Source of the DNA: Rhodospirillales bacterium
GTDB lineage: Bacteria; Pseudomonadota; Alphaproteobacteria; Rhodospirillales; Casp-alpha2
DNA length: 9,706 bases
Assembly: GCA_021775275.1 (NCBI GenBank)
Contig: JAJFIE010000120.1
Span: forward strand, 1-9,706
Direction of reading: 5' to 3'
In this document: positions 1 through 5,931 of the stretch, piece after piece
Layout of the letters: the number at the start of each line of letters is the position of its first letter
How positions within the stretch are numbered: the stretch's first letter is position 1
Position numbers and translations under genes: made by a program
Notes under the pieces: generated by a model
What the model was told of the DNA's origin: nothing
Seen by the model: the letters and a program-made list of their open reading frames with translations, nothing else
Database searches by the model: none

Positions 1-332
1 AAATAGCGCTCGCCGTCTTTGGGTGAGCGGATTTCCCCTTCCACCGTATCACCGGTGCGAAGACCAAACCGCCGAACCTGACTGGGTGATACATAGATAT
101 CATCCGGTCCCGGCAGATAGTTTGCCTCCGGACTTCTGAGAAATCCGAAACCGTCCTGCAAAACTTCCAGCACGCCATCGCCATAAATCGCGACGTCGTT
201 TTCCGCCAGTCGTTTCAGAATAGCGAACATCATGTCCTGTTTGCGCAGCGAACTGGCGTTTTCGATTTCCAGATCTTCTGCATAGGCGAGAAGGTCGGCG
301 GGTGGCTTGGCCTTGAGTTCTTTAAGATTCAT
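1..332 (-). CDS. rho: Transcription termination factor Rho, N-terminal part (cut by window edge)
   Basis: Rho is a hexameric RNA-dependent ATPase/helicase that loads on C-rich nascent RNA and ends transcription. The visible 110 residues begin [15 protein letters not shown] and cover the helical N-terminal domain (about residues 1-45), with the conserved stretch [11 protein letters not shown]. The start of the cold-shock-like RNA-binding domain follows, with [17 protein letters not shown], the RNP1-like GFGFLR and [16 protein letters not shown], all nearly identical to E. coli Rho. The ATPase core lies beyond position 1. The ATG at 332-330 matches the family N-terminus, although the Shine-Dalgarno is weak. 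Rho follows hemJ on the same strand after 245 bases, a usual alphaproteobacterial order. Identification is very secure; only the 5' part is present. Confidence 0.96.
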   Translation of the reverse strand, partial: MNLKELKAKPPADLLAYAEDLEIENASSLRKQDMMFAILKRLAENDVAIYGDGVLEVLQDGFGFLRSPEANYLPGPDDIYVSPSQVRRFGLRTGDTVEGEIRSPKDGERY

Positions 333-577
333 GAGGATGTCATTTCATTGGAGAGATCAGAAATTACCTGAATATGTTGTCATGCAGGGGATTAACGGCG
401 GACGCAGAACTCGCGCTGCGAGTGGTATAAATCCCTGAAAACCGGGATTATCTGCTGGAAATTTCAGAAAAGAAAATGCCGAAAAGATGGAAGAGACACA
501 GAAGTACCGATTTAAGAATTCGAAGTCAAATAAAGATTCACTCTAAACCCGATCCATTAAATGCCGGGACTAAACAC
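333..577 (-). promoter_or_regulatory. rho 5' leader / hemJ-rho intergenic region with two small hairpins
   Basis: These 245 bases between the hemJ stop and the rho start hold no convincing gene. Two short perfect inverted repeats are visible: ACTCGC-GCT-GCGAGT at 409-423 and AATCCC-loop-GGGATT at 430-449. Neither is followed by a U-run on the minus strand, so they are not standard intrinsic terminators. A weak promoter-like pair for rho (TTGACT at 529-524 and TACTTC at 506-501, spacer 17) can be drawn. Rho expression is autoregulated through its leader in E. coli. A leader of this size fits such control, but that is inference. Confidence 0.4.
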
Positions 578-1027
578 CTAGAACGGTTTGACCACGACAA
601 AAATAACAATGGCGATCATCAAAACGGTGGGAACTTCGTTCAAAATCCGAAAATATTTTTGCGAGTGAACATTGCGATCCTCGGCAAACGCCTTACGCAA
701 CTCCCCCATCATCATATGACAAATCACCAACCCGCCCACTCCGGCCAACTTCACATGCAACCAGCCCTCACTCCAACTGGATGGCGACTGGTCCAGCAGT
801 AAGGGCAAACCAAAACCAAATGACGCGATCATCGCCGGATACATGATGGCGTACAGCAACCGGCGCTCCATGACCTTGAAGGTCTCGGACTGCACGCTGC
901 CCTTCTCGCAATCCGTATGGTAGACAAACAATCGTGGCAAATAGAGAAGCCCGGCCATCCACGCGATAACGCTGACGATATGCAGCGCCTTCAACCACAC
1001 ATAAGCATCACCGGAAAGATCAAGCAT
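578..1027 (-). CDS. hemJ: HemJ, protoporphyrinogen IX oxidase (membrane protein)
   Basis: HemJ oxidises protoporphyrinogen IX to protoporphyrin IX, the penultimate step of haem synthesis, in the inner membrane. It replaces HemG/HemY in most alphaproteobacteria. The 149-residue product is mostly hydrophobic, with about four membrane segments (near residues 10-30, 56-77, 91-108 and 133-147). It keeps the family's conserved histidine in KALHIVSVIAWMAG (H16) and the lysine in WLHVKLAG (K93). MERRLLYAIMYPAM is another typical block, and the length is usual for the family. The ATG has a good ribosome site (TAGAGGAACACTCGA before it) that overlaps the hemH stop; the gap between the genes is only 12 bases, so the two are probably translationally coupled. 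It lies downstream of hemH and upstream of rho. Confidence 0.95.
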   Translation of the reverse strand: MLDLSGDAYVWLKALHIVSVIAWMAGLLYLPRLFVYHTDCEKGSVQSETFKVMERRLLYAIMYPAMIASFGFGLPLLLDQSPSSWSEGWLHVKLAGVGGLVICHMMMGELRKAFAEDRNVHSQKYFRILNEVPTVLMIAIVIFVVVKPF

Positions 1028-1039
1028 TCGAGTGTTCCT

Positions 1040-2101
1040 CTACGCGGCTTTGTGCGGACACTGCGAGCGGTCCGCCGGGCAAAGCCTGGCACCATTATCA
1101 CATCGAATGGCGCTCTGGTCATCCGGTCCGTTCAGGGCGTTTGTGACAAGGTGGGCCAATCCGCCAATGAATTTCTCGTGGGTGGCCACGGCGGGAACCC
1201 GGACATAGGCAGGAACGCCCCACCCTGTGGCCAGATCACGGTATTCTATATCCAGTTCCACCAACGTTTCAGAATGCTCCGACACAAACGCAATCGGCAC
1301 GACGACCACCGGGATTTTATCATTGCCGGCCTTCTTCAACTCATCTTCCGTCGATGGGCCAATCCATTCCAGGCGACCGACCCGGCTTTGATAACAAATG
1401 CTCATTGAGAACGCCGGTATATCCATTCCATACAGACGCTGCACGACGGCATCCACCGTCTGCTCCACCTGCCACTGATAAGGATCGCCTTTTGCGATGA
1501 TCTTCTTTGGCAGCCCGTGGGCTGAAAACAAAACACGCGGGATCATACCCTCTGGACATTTTTTCAATGCACCGACGATAAGATCGGCCTGGGCTTCAAC
1601 CCAGCCCCTGTTGGTGGGATAACAACAGATTTCATGGGTTGGCGCCATCAATCCTACAATGTCCGCCGTCCGCCTCCATTCCGTCACCGAAGAGCCTGTC
1701 GTTGTCGTTGAATATTGGGGGTATAGCGGCAGCAGAATGATGTCGTCAGGTGCAAAGTCACGCGCAGCTTCAGCCGCCTCCAGACTCATGGGATGCCAGT
1801 ACCGCATGGCGATAAATGCCCTGAACTCATGGTCCGGGTTTTCGCCATTCAGCCGATCTGTCAGGGCATCCGCTTGTTGTTGGGTCAGATTCACCAGAGG
1901 GGACCCGCCACCAAGAATTTTATAAATTTCGCAGGCAATGGGTGCACGCTTTTTCGAAATCCAGCGCGCCAACAGCCATCTTATAGGTGATGGCGCTGCA
2001 ATAATCGCGGGATCATTAAACAGGTTGAAAAGAAACGGCTCAACGGAATCCAGCCTGTCAGGGCCACCCAGATTGAACAAAATAATCGCTGTCTTTTTCA
2101 C
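1040..2101 (-). CDS. hemH: Ferrochelatase
   Basis: Ferrochelatase inserts Fe2+ into protoporphyrin IX to make protohaem. The 353-residue protein starts KKTAIILFNLGGPD after a GTG codon (2101-2099); the upstream ribosome site is weak. Family landmarks are PLYPQYSTTTTGSS (about 125-138), the catalytic histidine in LFSAHGLP (H195), SICYQSRVG (234-242) and SEHSETLVELDIEY, with H276 and E278 matching human H341 and E343. Odd point: the C-terminus carries C334-X6-C341-X6-C348, reminiscent of the C-terminal cysteines that hold a [2Fe-2S] cluster in some ferrochelatases. The position equal to the human fourth ligand C196 is a threonine (T132), so any cluster would need another fourth ligand such as C159, C160 or C182. 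It is the second gene of the hemE-hemH-hemJ operon, 30 bases after hemE. Confidence 0.96.
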   Translation of the reverse strand: MKKTAIILFNLGGPDRLDSVEPFLFNLFNDPAIIAAPSPIRWLLARWISKKRAPIACEIYKILGGGSPLVNLTQQQADALTDRLNGENPDHEFRAFIAMRYWHPMSLEAAEAARDFAPDDIILLPLYPQYSTTTTGSSVTEWRRTADIVGLMAPTHEICCYPTNRGWVEAQADLIVGALKKCPEGMIPRVLFSAHGLPKKIIAKGDPYQWQVEQTVDAVVQRLYGMDIPAFSMSICYQSRVGRLEWIGPSTEDELKKAGNDKIPVVVVPIAFVSEHSETLVELDIEYRDLATGWGVPAYVRVPAVATHEKFIGGLAHLVTNALNGPDDQSAIRCDNGARLCPADRSQCPHKAA

Positions 2102-2131
2102 CAGCTTACACCGTATCTGAATTTCTATCGG

Positions 2132-3166
2132 TCATGGCTGACGAATTAATTCCACAATGCGGGCGACATTCTCGGGTGGTGTTTGCGGAACAATACCGTG
2201 GCCCAAATTGAAAATGAACGGCCCACCGCCCAAAGTTTTTTTAATCCGCAACACTGCTTCGTCCAGCGCATCGCCACCAGCCACCAATAACTGATTGTCC
2301 AGATTTCCCTGCACCGTCGCCAGTGGCTGGATGTTATCACGCGCCCATTCCAAGGGAACGTTCGCATCCAGACTGATTCCCGTTACACCGGTTTTACGAA
2401 CAAACTCGGGAGCCATCAATCCGCTTCCACGCGGAAATCCAATAATGGGAGTGTTCACATTTTTTGCCCGAACTCCCTCAATAATGCGGCGGGTCGGCTC
2501 AATCACCCAGCGTCGGAACGGTTCTTCCGCGAGCAACCCTGACCAGCTGTCAAATAGCTGAATGACCTCGGCGCCGTTTTCGATCTGTGTGTTCAGATAT
2601 TCAATCGTCGCATCTACCAAAAGATCAATGATTTCAGAAAAAGTTTCAGGCTCTTGATAGGCCCACCGGCGAGCAGTTTCACCGTCTGTTCCACCCCGTC
2701 CTTCGATCATATAGATCGCTACTGTCCATGGCGAACCGGCAAATCCGATGAGAGTCTTATCCTCCGGCAACTCGACTTTGAGCCGCCGGAGCACCTCGAA
2801 TACAGGCGCCAGATGATCAAGAACGCCACCTGAATTCAGTTTCCTCAATGCTTCCACGGACCGGATCGGATCAAGAACCGGCCCTTCGCCTTCCCGAAAC
2901 GCAACATCCTGACCCAGAGCATCAGGTATAACCAGAATATCGCAAAACATGATGGAGGCATCAAAATCATACCGGCGGATCGGCTGCAACGTCACCTCAA
3001 CCGCCAGATCAGGCGTGTAGCAAAATTTCAGAAAGTTTTCCGCCGTTTTCCGTGTTTCACGGTACTCCGGCAAATACCGGCCAGCCTGGCGCATCAGCCA
3101 GATGGGGGGTGTTTCCAGGGTTTCGCCATGGAGGGCTCGAATGAGGGTTTTGTCTTCCGTTTTCAT
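2132..3166 (-). CDS. hemE: Uroporphyrinogen decarboxylase
   Basis: HemE removes four carboxyl groups from uroporphyrinogen III to give coproporphyrinogen III, in the cytoplasm. From the ATG at 3166 the protein has 344 residues, the usual size. It shows the first family signature PIWLMRQAGRYLPEYR (21-36), the catalytic aspartate in MFCDILVIPDALG (D76), IYMIEGRGG, IIGFPRGSG, and the C-terminal FNLGHGIVPQTPPENV. The frame is open to another ATG at 3223, which would add 19 residues (MSFSRLGRALDDRLAYIRP). I prefer 3166 because family homology starts just after it and the extension uses rare codons (AGA, TTA) and runs into AT-rich origin sequence. Neither start has a clear Shine-Dalgarno. It is the first gene of the haem operon and flanks the putative origin. 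Confidence 0.94.
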   Translation of the reverse strand: MKTEDKTLIRALHGETLETPPIWLMRQAGRYLPEYRETRKTAENFLKFCYTPDLAVEVTLQPIRRYDFDASIMFCDILVIPDALGQDVAFREGEGPVLDPIRSVEALRKLNSGGVLDHLAPVFEVLRRLKVELPEDKTLIGFAGSPWTVAIYMIEGRGGTDGETARRWAYQEPETFSEIIDLLVDATIEYLNTQIENGAEVIQLFDSWSGLLAEEPFRRWVIEPTRRIIEGVRAKNVNTPIIGFPRGSGLMAPEFVRKTGVTGISLDANVPLEWARDNIQPLATVQGNLDNQLLVAGGDALDEAVLRIKKTLGGGPFIFNLGHGIVPQTPPENVARIVELIRQP

Positions 3167-3220
3167 GGGCCGAATGTACGCAAGACGATCATCAAGTGCA
3201 CGGCCTAATCTACTAAAAGA

Positions 3221-3262
3221 CATATATTTAGAAAAATATTGTAGTTGTAGTAGTAGCGCTGG
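3221..3262 (+). other. AT-rich segment and DnaA-trio-like TAG repeats (candidate unwinding element)
   Basis: An AT-rich run (ATATATTTAGAAAAATATT, ending at 3240) is followed by TAG-TTG-TAG-TAG-TAG at 3242-3256, then the GC-rich CGCTGG at 3257-3262 and a degenerate DnaA-like site containing CGGGGAT (3266-3272). The bacterial DnaA-trio is a run of 3'-(G/A)AT-5' triplets next to a GC patch and a DnaA box, on which DnaA forms a filament on single-stranded DNA. The strand, order and phasing here agree with that. The box beside it is poor, which lowers confidence. Confidence 0.5.
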
Positions 3263-3391
3263 AATCGGGGATTATTTTTACCCCACATAGTTTTCAAGAT
3301 TCTATCTGACAGAAAAAATCGTAATCTCTTGGTATGGATAAGTTCGTGAATTGAATTCAAATTCTGGCCTAGGCACTCAGATAACAACTTT

Positions 3392-3456
3392 CTGTAATAA
3401 TGTGAATCACGGGGACATCATTTTATTTCAACCCGGGGACTATTCAGTTATTACAG
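3392..3456. repeat. Long-spaced 9-base inverted repeat, each arm abutting a DnaA box
   Basis: CTGTAATAA at 3392-3400 and its exact reverse complement TTATTACAG at 3448-3456 are 47 bases apart. The left arm is directly followed by the box TGTGAATCA, and the right arm, after one C, by the perfect box TGTGGATAA. It could be a protein-binding pair or chance; the arms lie within the putative origin. Confidence 0.45.
3401..3409 (-). promoter_or_regulatory. DnaA box, G-box-like (one mismatch)
   Basis: TGTGAATCA reads TGATTCACA on the minus strand. It differs from the consensus TTATNCACA only by G at position 2, the change that defines the Caulobacter G-boxes. It also contains a GAATC (GANTC) methylation site at 3404-3408. 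Confidence 0.55.
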
Positions 3457-3457
3457 C

Positions 3458-3466
3458 TGTGGATAA
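3458..3466 (-). promoter_or_regulatory. Perfect consensus DnaA box
   Basis: TGTGGATAA is the exact reverse complement of TTATCCACA, the strongest DnaA-binding sequence. It lies in the non-coding region between hemE and ppsR, one base after the right arm of the 3392/3448 inverted repeat. Confidence 0.75.
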
Positions 3467-3495
3467 TTTCATACACCGGTCAATAGAACGCCTGA

Positions 3496-3523
3496 TTGAA
3501 ATCTTATTGGGTGGAAAAATAAT
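3496..3523 (+). promoter_or_regulatory. Candidate sigma-70 type promoter for the ppsR-maf-aroE-coaE-dnaQ operon
   Basis: TTGAAA (3496-3501) and AATAAT (3518-3523) each match the -35 and -10 consensus at five of six positions, with a 16-base spacer. Transcription would begin near 3530, about 60 bases before the ppsR start. The TTATCCCCA site at 3545 would then lie in the leader. Pattern match only. Confidence 0.4.
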
Positions 3524-3544
3524 CGAATGAAGTCAGTGGACCAC

Positions 3545-3553
3545 TTATCCCCA
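3545..3553 (+). promoter_or_regulatory. Near-consensus DnaA box / W-box-like site
   Basis: TTATCCCCA differs from TTATCCACA only at position 7 and contains TCCCCA, the core of the weak DnaA sites (W-boxes) of the Caulobacter origin. It begins a series of four TTAT words at 3545, 3556, 3568 and 3580 leading up to the ppsR start. Confidence 0.45.
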
Positions 3554-3588
3554 CCTTATTCCAATCGTTATGGAAAGAGTTATACCGC

Positions 3589-4407
3589 GTGAGAACCATT
3601 CATTTGCATCTTGTTTCTGATTCAACTGGCGAAACCGTCAGTCACGTTGCCCGGGCATCACTCGTTCAGTTTGATGATGTACAGGTTGAAGAGCATCTCT
3701 GGTCCATGGTGAGATCAGAACGCCAGGTTGCGGATATTATTGAGAACATCCGTGAAAAACCGGGATTCGTTCTATATACGGTCGTTGATTCCATGGTTCA
3801 GGCAGCATTGGAAACCGCGTGCCGGGACTTACAGATTCCCTGTGTATCCGTACTTCAGCCCATTGTGAATACTTTGAGAGGTTTTCTCGGCCAGGAAGGC
3901 CACGCCCGACCCGGTGGTCAACATGTTCTGGATGCGGAGTATTTCAGCCGTATCGCCGCCATGGATTTTGTTCTCAGTCACGACGATGGCCAGTCCGTCA
4001 ATACCCTGAACGACGCTGATGTTATTCTGGTCGGGGTGTCACGGACGTCGAAAACGCCGACCTGTATTTATCTGGGAAATCGTGGCATTCGGGCGGCGAA
4101 TGTTCCAATGGTTCCCAGCTCGGAATTGCCGGCAGAACTGTTTGAGGTGGACGGACCGCTGGTGATTGGTCTGACCAAGGATCCGAAACGTCTCGTCGAA
4201 ATCCGCAAACAACGCCTGAAGATCCTCAACCAAAATCAGGATACAGACTATGTGGATTTTGAGATGGTGACCAAGGAAATCAACGACGCGCGTCGTCTGT
4301 TCACCCGCCATAACTGGCCAACCATCAACGTATCGAGGAAATCCATCGAAGAAACGGCAGCAACGATCATCCAGCTTCATCTGCGCCGCCAGGAAGGTGA
4401 TACCTGA
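3589..4407 (+). CDS. ppsR: Pyruvate phosphate dikinase / PEP synthase regulatory protein (bifunctional kinase-pyrophosphorylase, DUF299)
   Basis: Members of this family switch PPDK or PEP synthase off by ADP-dependent phosphorylation of a threonine and on again by Pi-dependent dephosphorylation, so they gate pyruvate-PEP interconversion. The 272-residue product shows the N-terminal LHLVSDSTGETVSHVARA (residues 6-23), VLSHDDGQSV (128-137) and the P-loop-like GVSRTSKTPTCIYL (149-162). Length is typical. The start is GTG at 3589, which gives the expected N-terminus; the AAAGAG nearby is a modest ribosome site. The gene is the homologue of RP001, the marker that flanks the origin in Rickettsia and Caulobacter. 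Whether the target here is PPDK or PEP synthase cannot be told; PPDK is usual in alphaproteobacteria. Its stop overlaps the maf start. Confidence 0.93.
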   Translation: MRTIHLHLVSDSTGETVSHVARASLVQFDDVQVEEHLWSMVRSERQVADIIENIREKPGFVLYTVVDSMVQAALETACRDLQIPCVSVLQPIVNTLRGFLGQEGHARPGGQHVLDAEYFSRIAAMDFVLSHDDGQSVNTLNDADVILVGVSRTSKTPTCIYLGNRGIRAANVPMVPSSELPAELFEVDGPLVIGLTKDPKRLVEIRKQRLKILNQNQDTDYVDFEMVTKEINDARRLFTRHNWPTINVSRKSIEETAATIIQLHLRRQEGDT

Positions 4408-5000
4408 AACAACGCGGCACCATTGTTTTGGCGTCCGCCAGTTCGTCGCGACGGGATATCCTTGTTGGCGCGGGACTGGATATCACCGTTGATCCGGCAA
4501 AAATCGATGAGCAGGCCTTTAAAGACCGGCATTGCACCCTGGGCCTGTATGATGTGGCGCGTGGCCTCGCTACCGAAAAGGCGCAGTCCACTGCCGCCCG
4601 GCACCCCGGGTCCATCGTTATTGGCGCGGACCAAACCATGGAGTGCGATGGCACAGCCTATGACAAACCCGCCCACATGACCGCAGCGCGCCGTCACTTG
4701 CAACAGTTGCGGGGGCGGGTGCACACTCTTCACAGCGCCGTATGCATCGTCCGCGACCAGGAGGTTCTCTGGTCCATTGTCGATGATGCGCATATGACCA
4801 TGCGGGACTTCGATAACGGGTTTCTGGAAGACTATCTGACGGGTTCAGGAAAAACCGTGCTGACGTCTGTCGGTTGTTATCGTCTGGAGGGAACGGGAGC
4901 CCATTTATTCTCTCACATTGACGGTGATTTTTTTACAATTCTGGGACTGCCGCTCTTGCCGCTGCTTGGCTTTCTCCGGGAAATGGAAATTCTTCATTGA
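4404..5000 (+). CDS. maf: Maf-like nucleoside triphosphate pyrophosphatase
   Basis: Maf proteins hydrolyse non-canonical or methylated nucleoside triphosphates, cleaning the nucleotide pool. The body matches the family: VLASASSSRRDIL (8-20), DE at 35-36, the catalytic aspartate in IGADQTM (D76), YDKP (86-89), and a C-terminal GDFFTILGLPLLPLLGFLRE. The start is unusual. The frame opens at 4401 just after a stop and has no ATG or GTG before the conserved ASASSSRR. The strong Shine-Dalgarno AGGAAGG (4391-4397) lies six bases before a CTG at 4404, which overlaps the ppsR stop as CTGA, the same arrangement as the common ATGA coupling. I therefore choose CTG (198 residues). The next option, TTG at 4428, would cut into the first beta strand and lie about 30 bases from the ribosome site. 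Substrate subtype is not resolved. Confidence 0.9.
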   Translation: MKQRGTIVLASASSSRRDILVGAGLDITVDPAKIDEQAFKDRHCTLGLYDVARGLATEKAQSTAARHPGSIVIGADQTMECDGTAYDKPAHMTAARRHLQQLRGRVHTLHSAVCIVRDQEVLWSIVDDAHMTMRDFDNGFLEDYLTGSGKTVLTSVGCYRLEGTGAHLFSHIDGDFFTILGLPLLPLLGFLREMEILH

Positions 5001-5079
5001 CCCCATAGCGGCCAGCGCGGCACCTTCACAAATGAAGATGTGTATTAGAGCCACAGCGAGCCAGAGGAAAACCGGAGCC

Positions 5080-5931
5080 ATGAAGGCAATTAGTGGAAAA
5101 GCCCGACTCGCTGGTGTCATGGGGTGGCCCGTTAACCATTCTTTGTCACCGCGCCTGCACGGCTACTGGCTTGAGACCCTTGACATCGATGGCGCATACG
5201 TACCTCTGGCCGTCGCGCCGGACAATGCCGCAGACGCCATCGCCATCTTGCCGAAATTGGGCTTTCGCGGGCTGAACGTAACGGTTCCCTACAAGGAAAC
5301 CGCCATGGGCTGTGTGGATTCACTGGATGATCTGGCGCGCCGCATAGGTGCTGTGAATACAATTATCTATGATGAGGATGGCTACAGTCATGGCACGAAC
5401 ACCGACGGGTTCGGCTTTATTGAAAATATTCGCCAACACGCCCCGGATTATGATTTTTCAAGTGGCCCGGTTATTGTGCTGGGCGCGGGCGGTGCTGCGC
5501 GCGCCGTAATTGTTGCCTTGATGGATGCCGGCGCCCCTGAAGTACGCGTGACCAACCGGACTCTTGAACGGGCTGAAGTTCTGGCGGCGCATACCGGGAA
5601 CGGTGGCGATATAAAAGTGCTTCCCTGGGAGCAACGCAACGACGCCCTGGTTGATGCCGCATTGCTGGTGAATACCACGACTTTGGGCATGACTGGTCAA
5701 AGGGCGCTGGATATAGAGTTGCAACAGCTGCCCACTGGTGCCTGTGTGACCGATATCGTCTATGCACCACTGGAAACGCCGCTGTTGGCGGATGCCCGTG
5801 AACGTGGAAATATTGTTGTCGATGGGATTGGCATGCTCTTGCATCAGGCGCGCCCGGGCTTCAAAGCGTGGTTTGGCGAGGACCCGGATGTCAGCGAGGC
5901 GCTTCGTGCTCATGTGCTCGAGACCAGGTGA
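5080..5931 (+). CDS. aroE: Shikimate dehydrogenase (NADP+)
   Basis: AroE reduces 3-dehydroshikimate to shikimate with NADPH, in the chorismate and aromatic amino-acid pathway. The 283-residue protein has the shikimate-binding SLSPRLHGYW (21-30), the catalytic lysine in NVTVPYKE (K72), the paired aspartate in TNTDGFGF (D109), the dinucleotide-binding GAGGAARA (135-142), the NADP-binding VTNRTLERA (157-165), NTTTLGM (198-204) and GMLLHQA (251-257). The ATG at 5080 gives the family N-terminus (AISGKARLAGVMGWPV). The frame is open back to 4918, but that extension overlaps the maf tail and has no homology. A ribosome site is possible at AGAGG (5063-5067). The gene follows maf after 79 bases and overlaps coaE by one base (TGATG). 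Confidence 0.95.
   Translation: MKAISGKARLAGVMGWPVNHSLSPRLHGYWLETLDIDGAYVPLAVAPDNAADAIAILPKLGFRGLNVTVPYKETAMGCVDSLDDLARRIGAVNTIIYDEDGYSHGTNTDGFGFIENIRQHAPDYDFSSGPVIVLGAGGAARAVIVALMDAGAPEVRVTNRTLERAEVLAAHTGNGGDIKVLPWEQRNDALVDAALLVNTTTLGMTGQRALDIELQQLPTGACVTDIVYAPLETPLLADARERGNIVVDGIGMLLHQARPGFKAWFGEDPDVSEALRAHVLETR

Larger units (their letters stand above)
3221..3560. other. oriC: Putative chromosomal replication origin (oriC) between hemE and ppsR
   Basis: The region is non-coding and divergent, and AT-richer than its neighbours. In Caulobacter and Rickettsia the origin lies between hemE and the RP001 homologue; both flanking genes are present here. Seen in the sequence: a perfect DnaA box on the minus strand (3458-3466), a one-mismatch box TGTGAATCA (3401-3409), TTATCCCCA (3545-3553), three CGGGGA repeats, an AT-rich stretch (3221-3240) beside TAG triplets (3242-3256), a long-spaced 9-base inverted repeat and three GANTC sites. 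There is no TTAA anywhere between 3167 and 3588, so no CtrA site of the Caulobacter type. The flanking operons both point outward, matching fork direction. Assignment as oriC is inference from synteny plus motifs. Confidence 0.78.

Noticed and set aside
917..1408. Open frame of 163 codons on the plus strand opposite hemJ/hemH
   Set aside because: It is antisense to two strongly supported genes, has no recognisable protein features, and is explained by their codon pattern.
3167..3223. HemE start at 3223
   Set aside because: The extra 19 residues are not part of the family, use rare codons and lack a ribosome site. It is not fully excluded and is recorded in the hemE entry.
4918..5079. Longer N-terminus for aroE starting inside maf
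   Set aside because: The first 54 residues match maf sequence in another frame and nothing in shikimate dehydrogenases. Family homology starts at the ATG at 5080.
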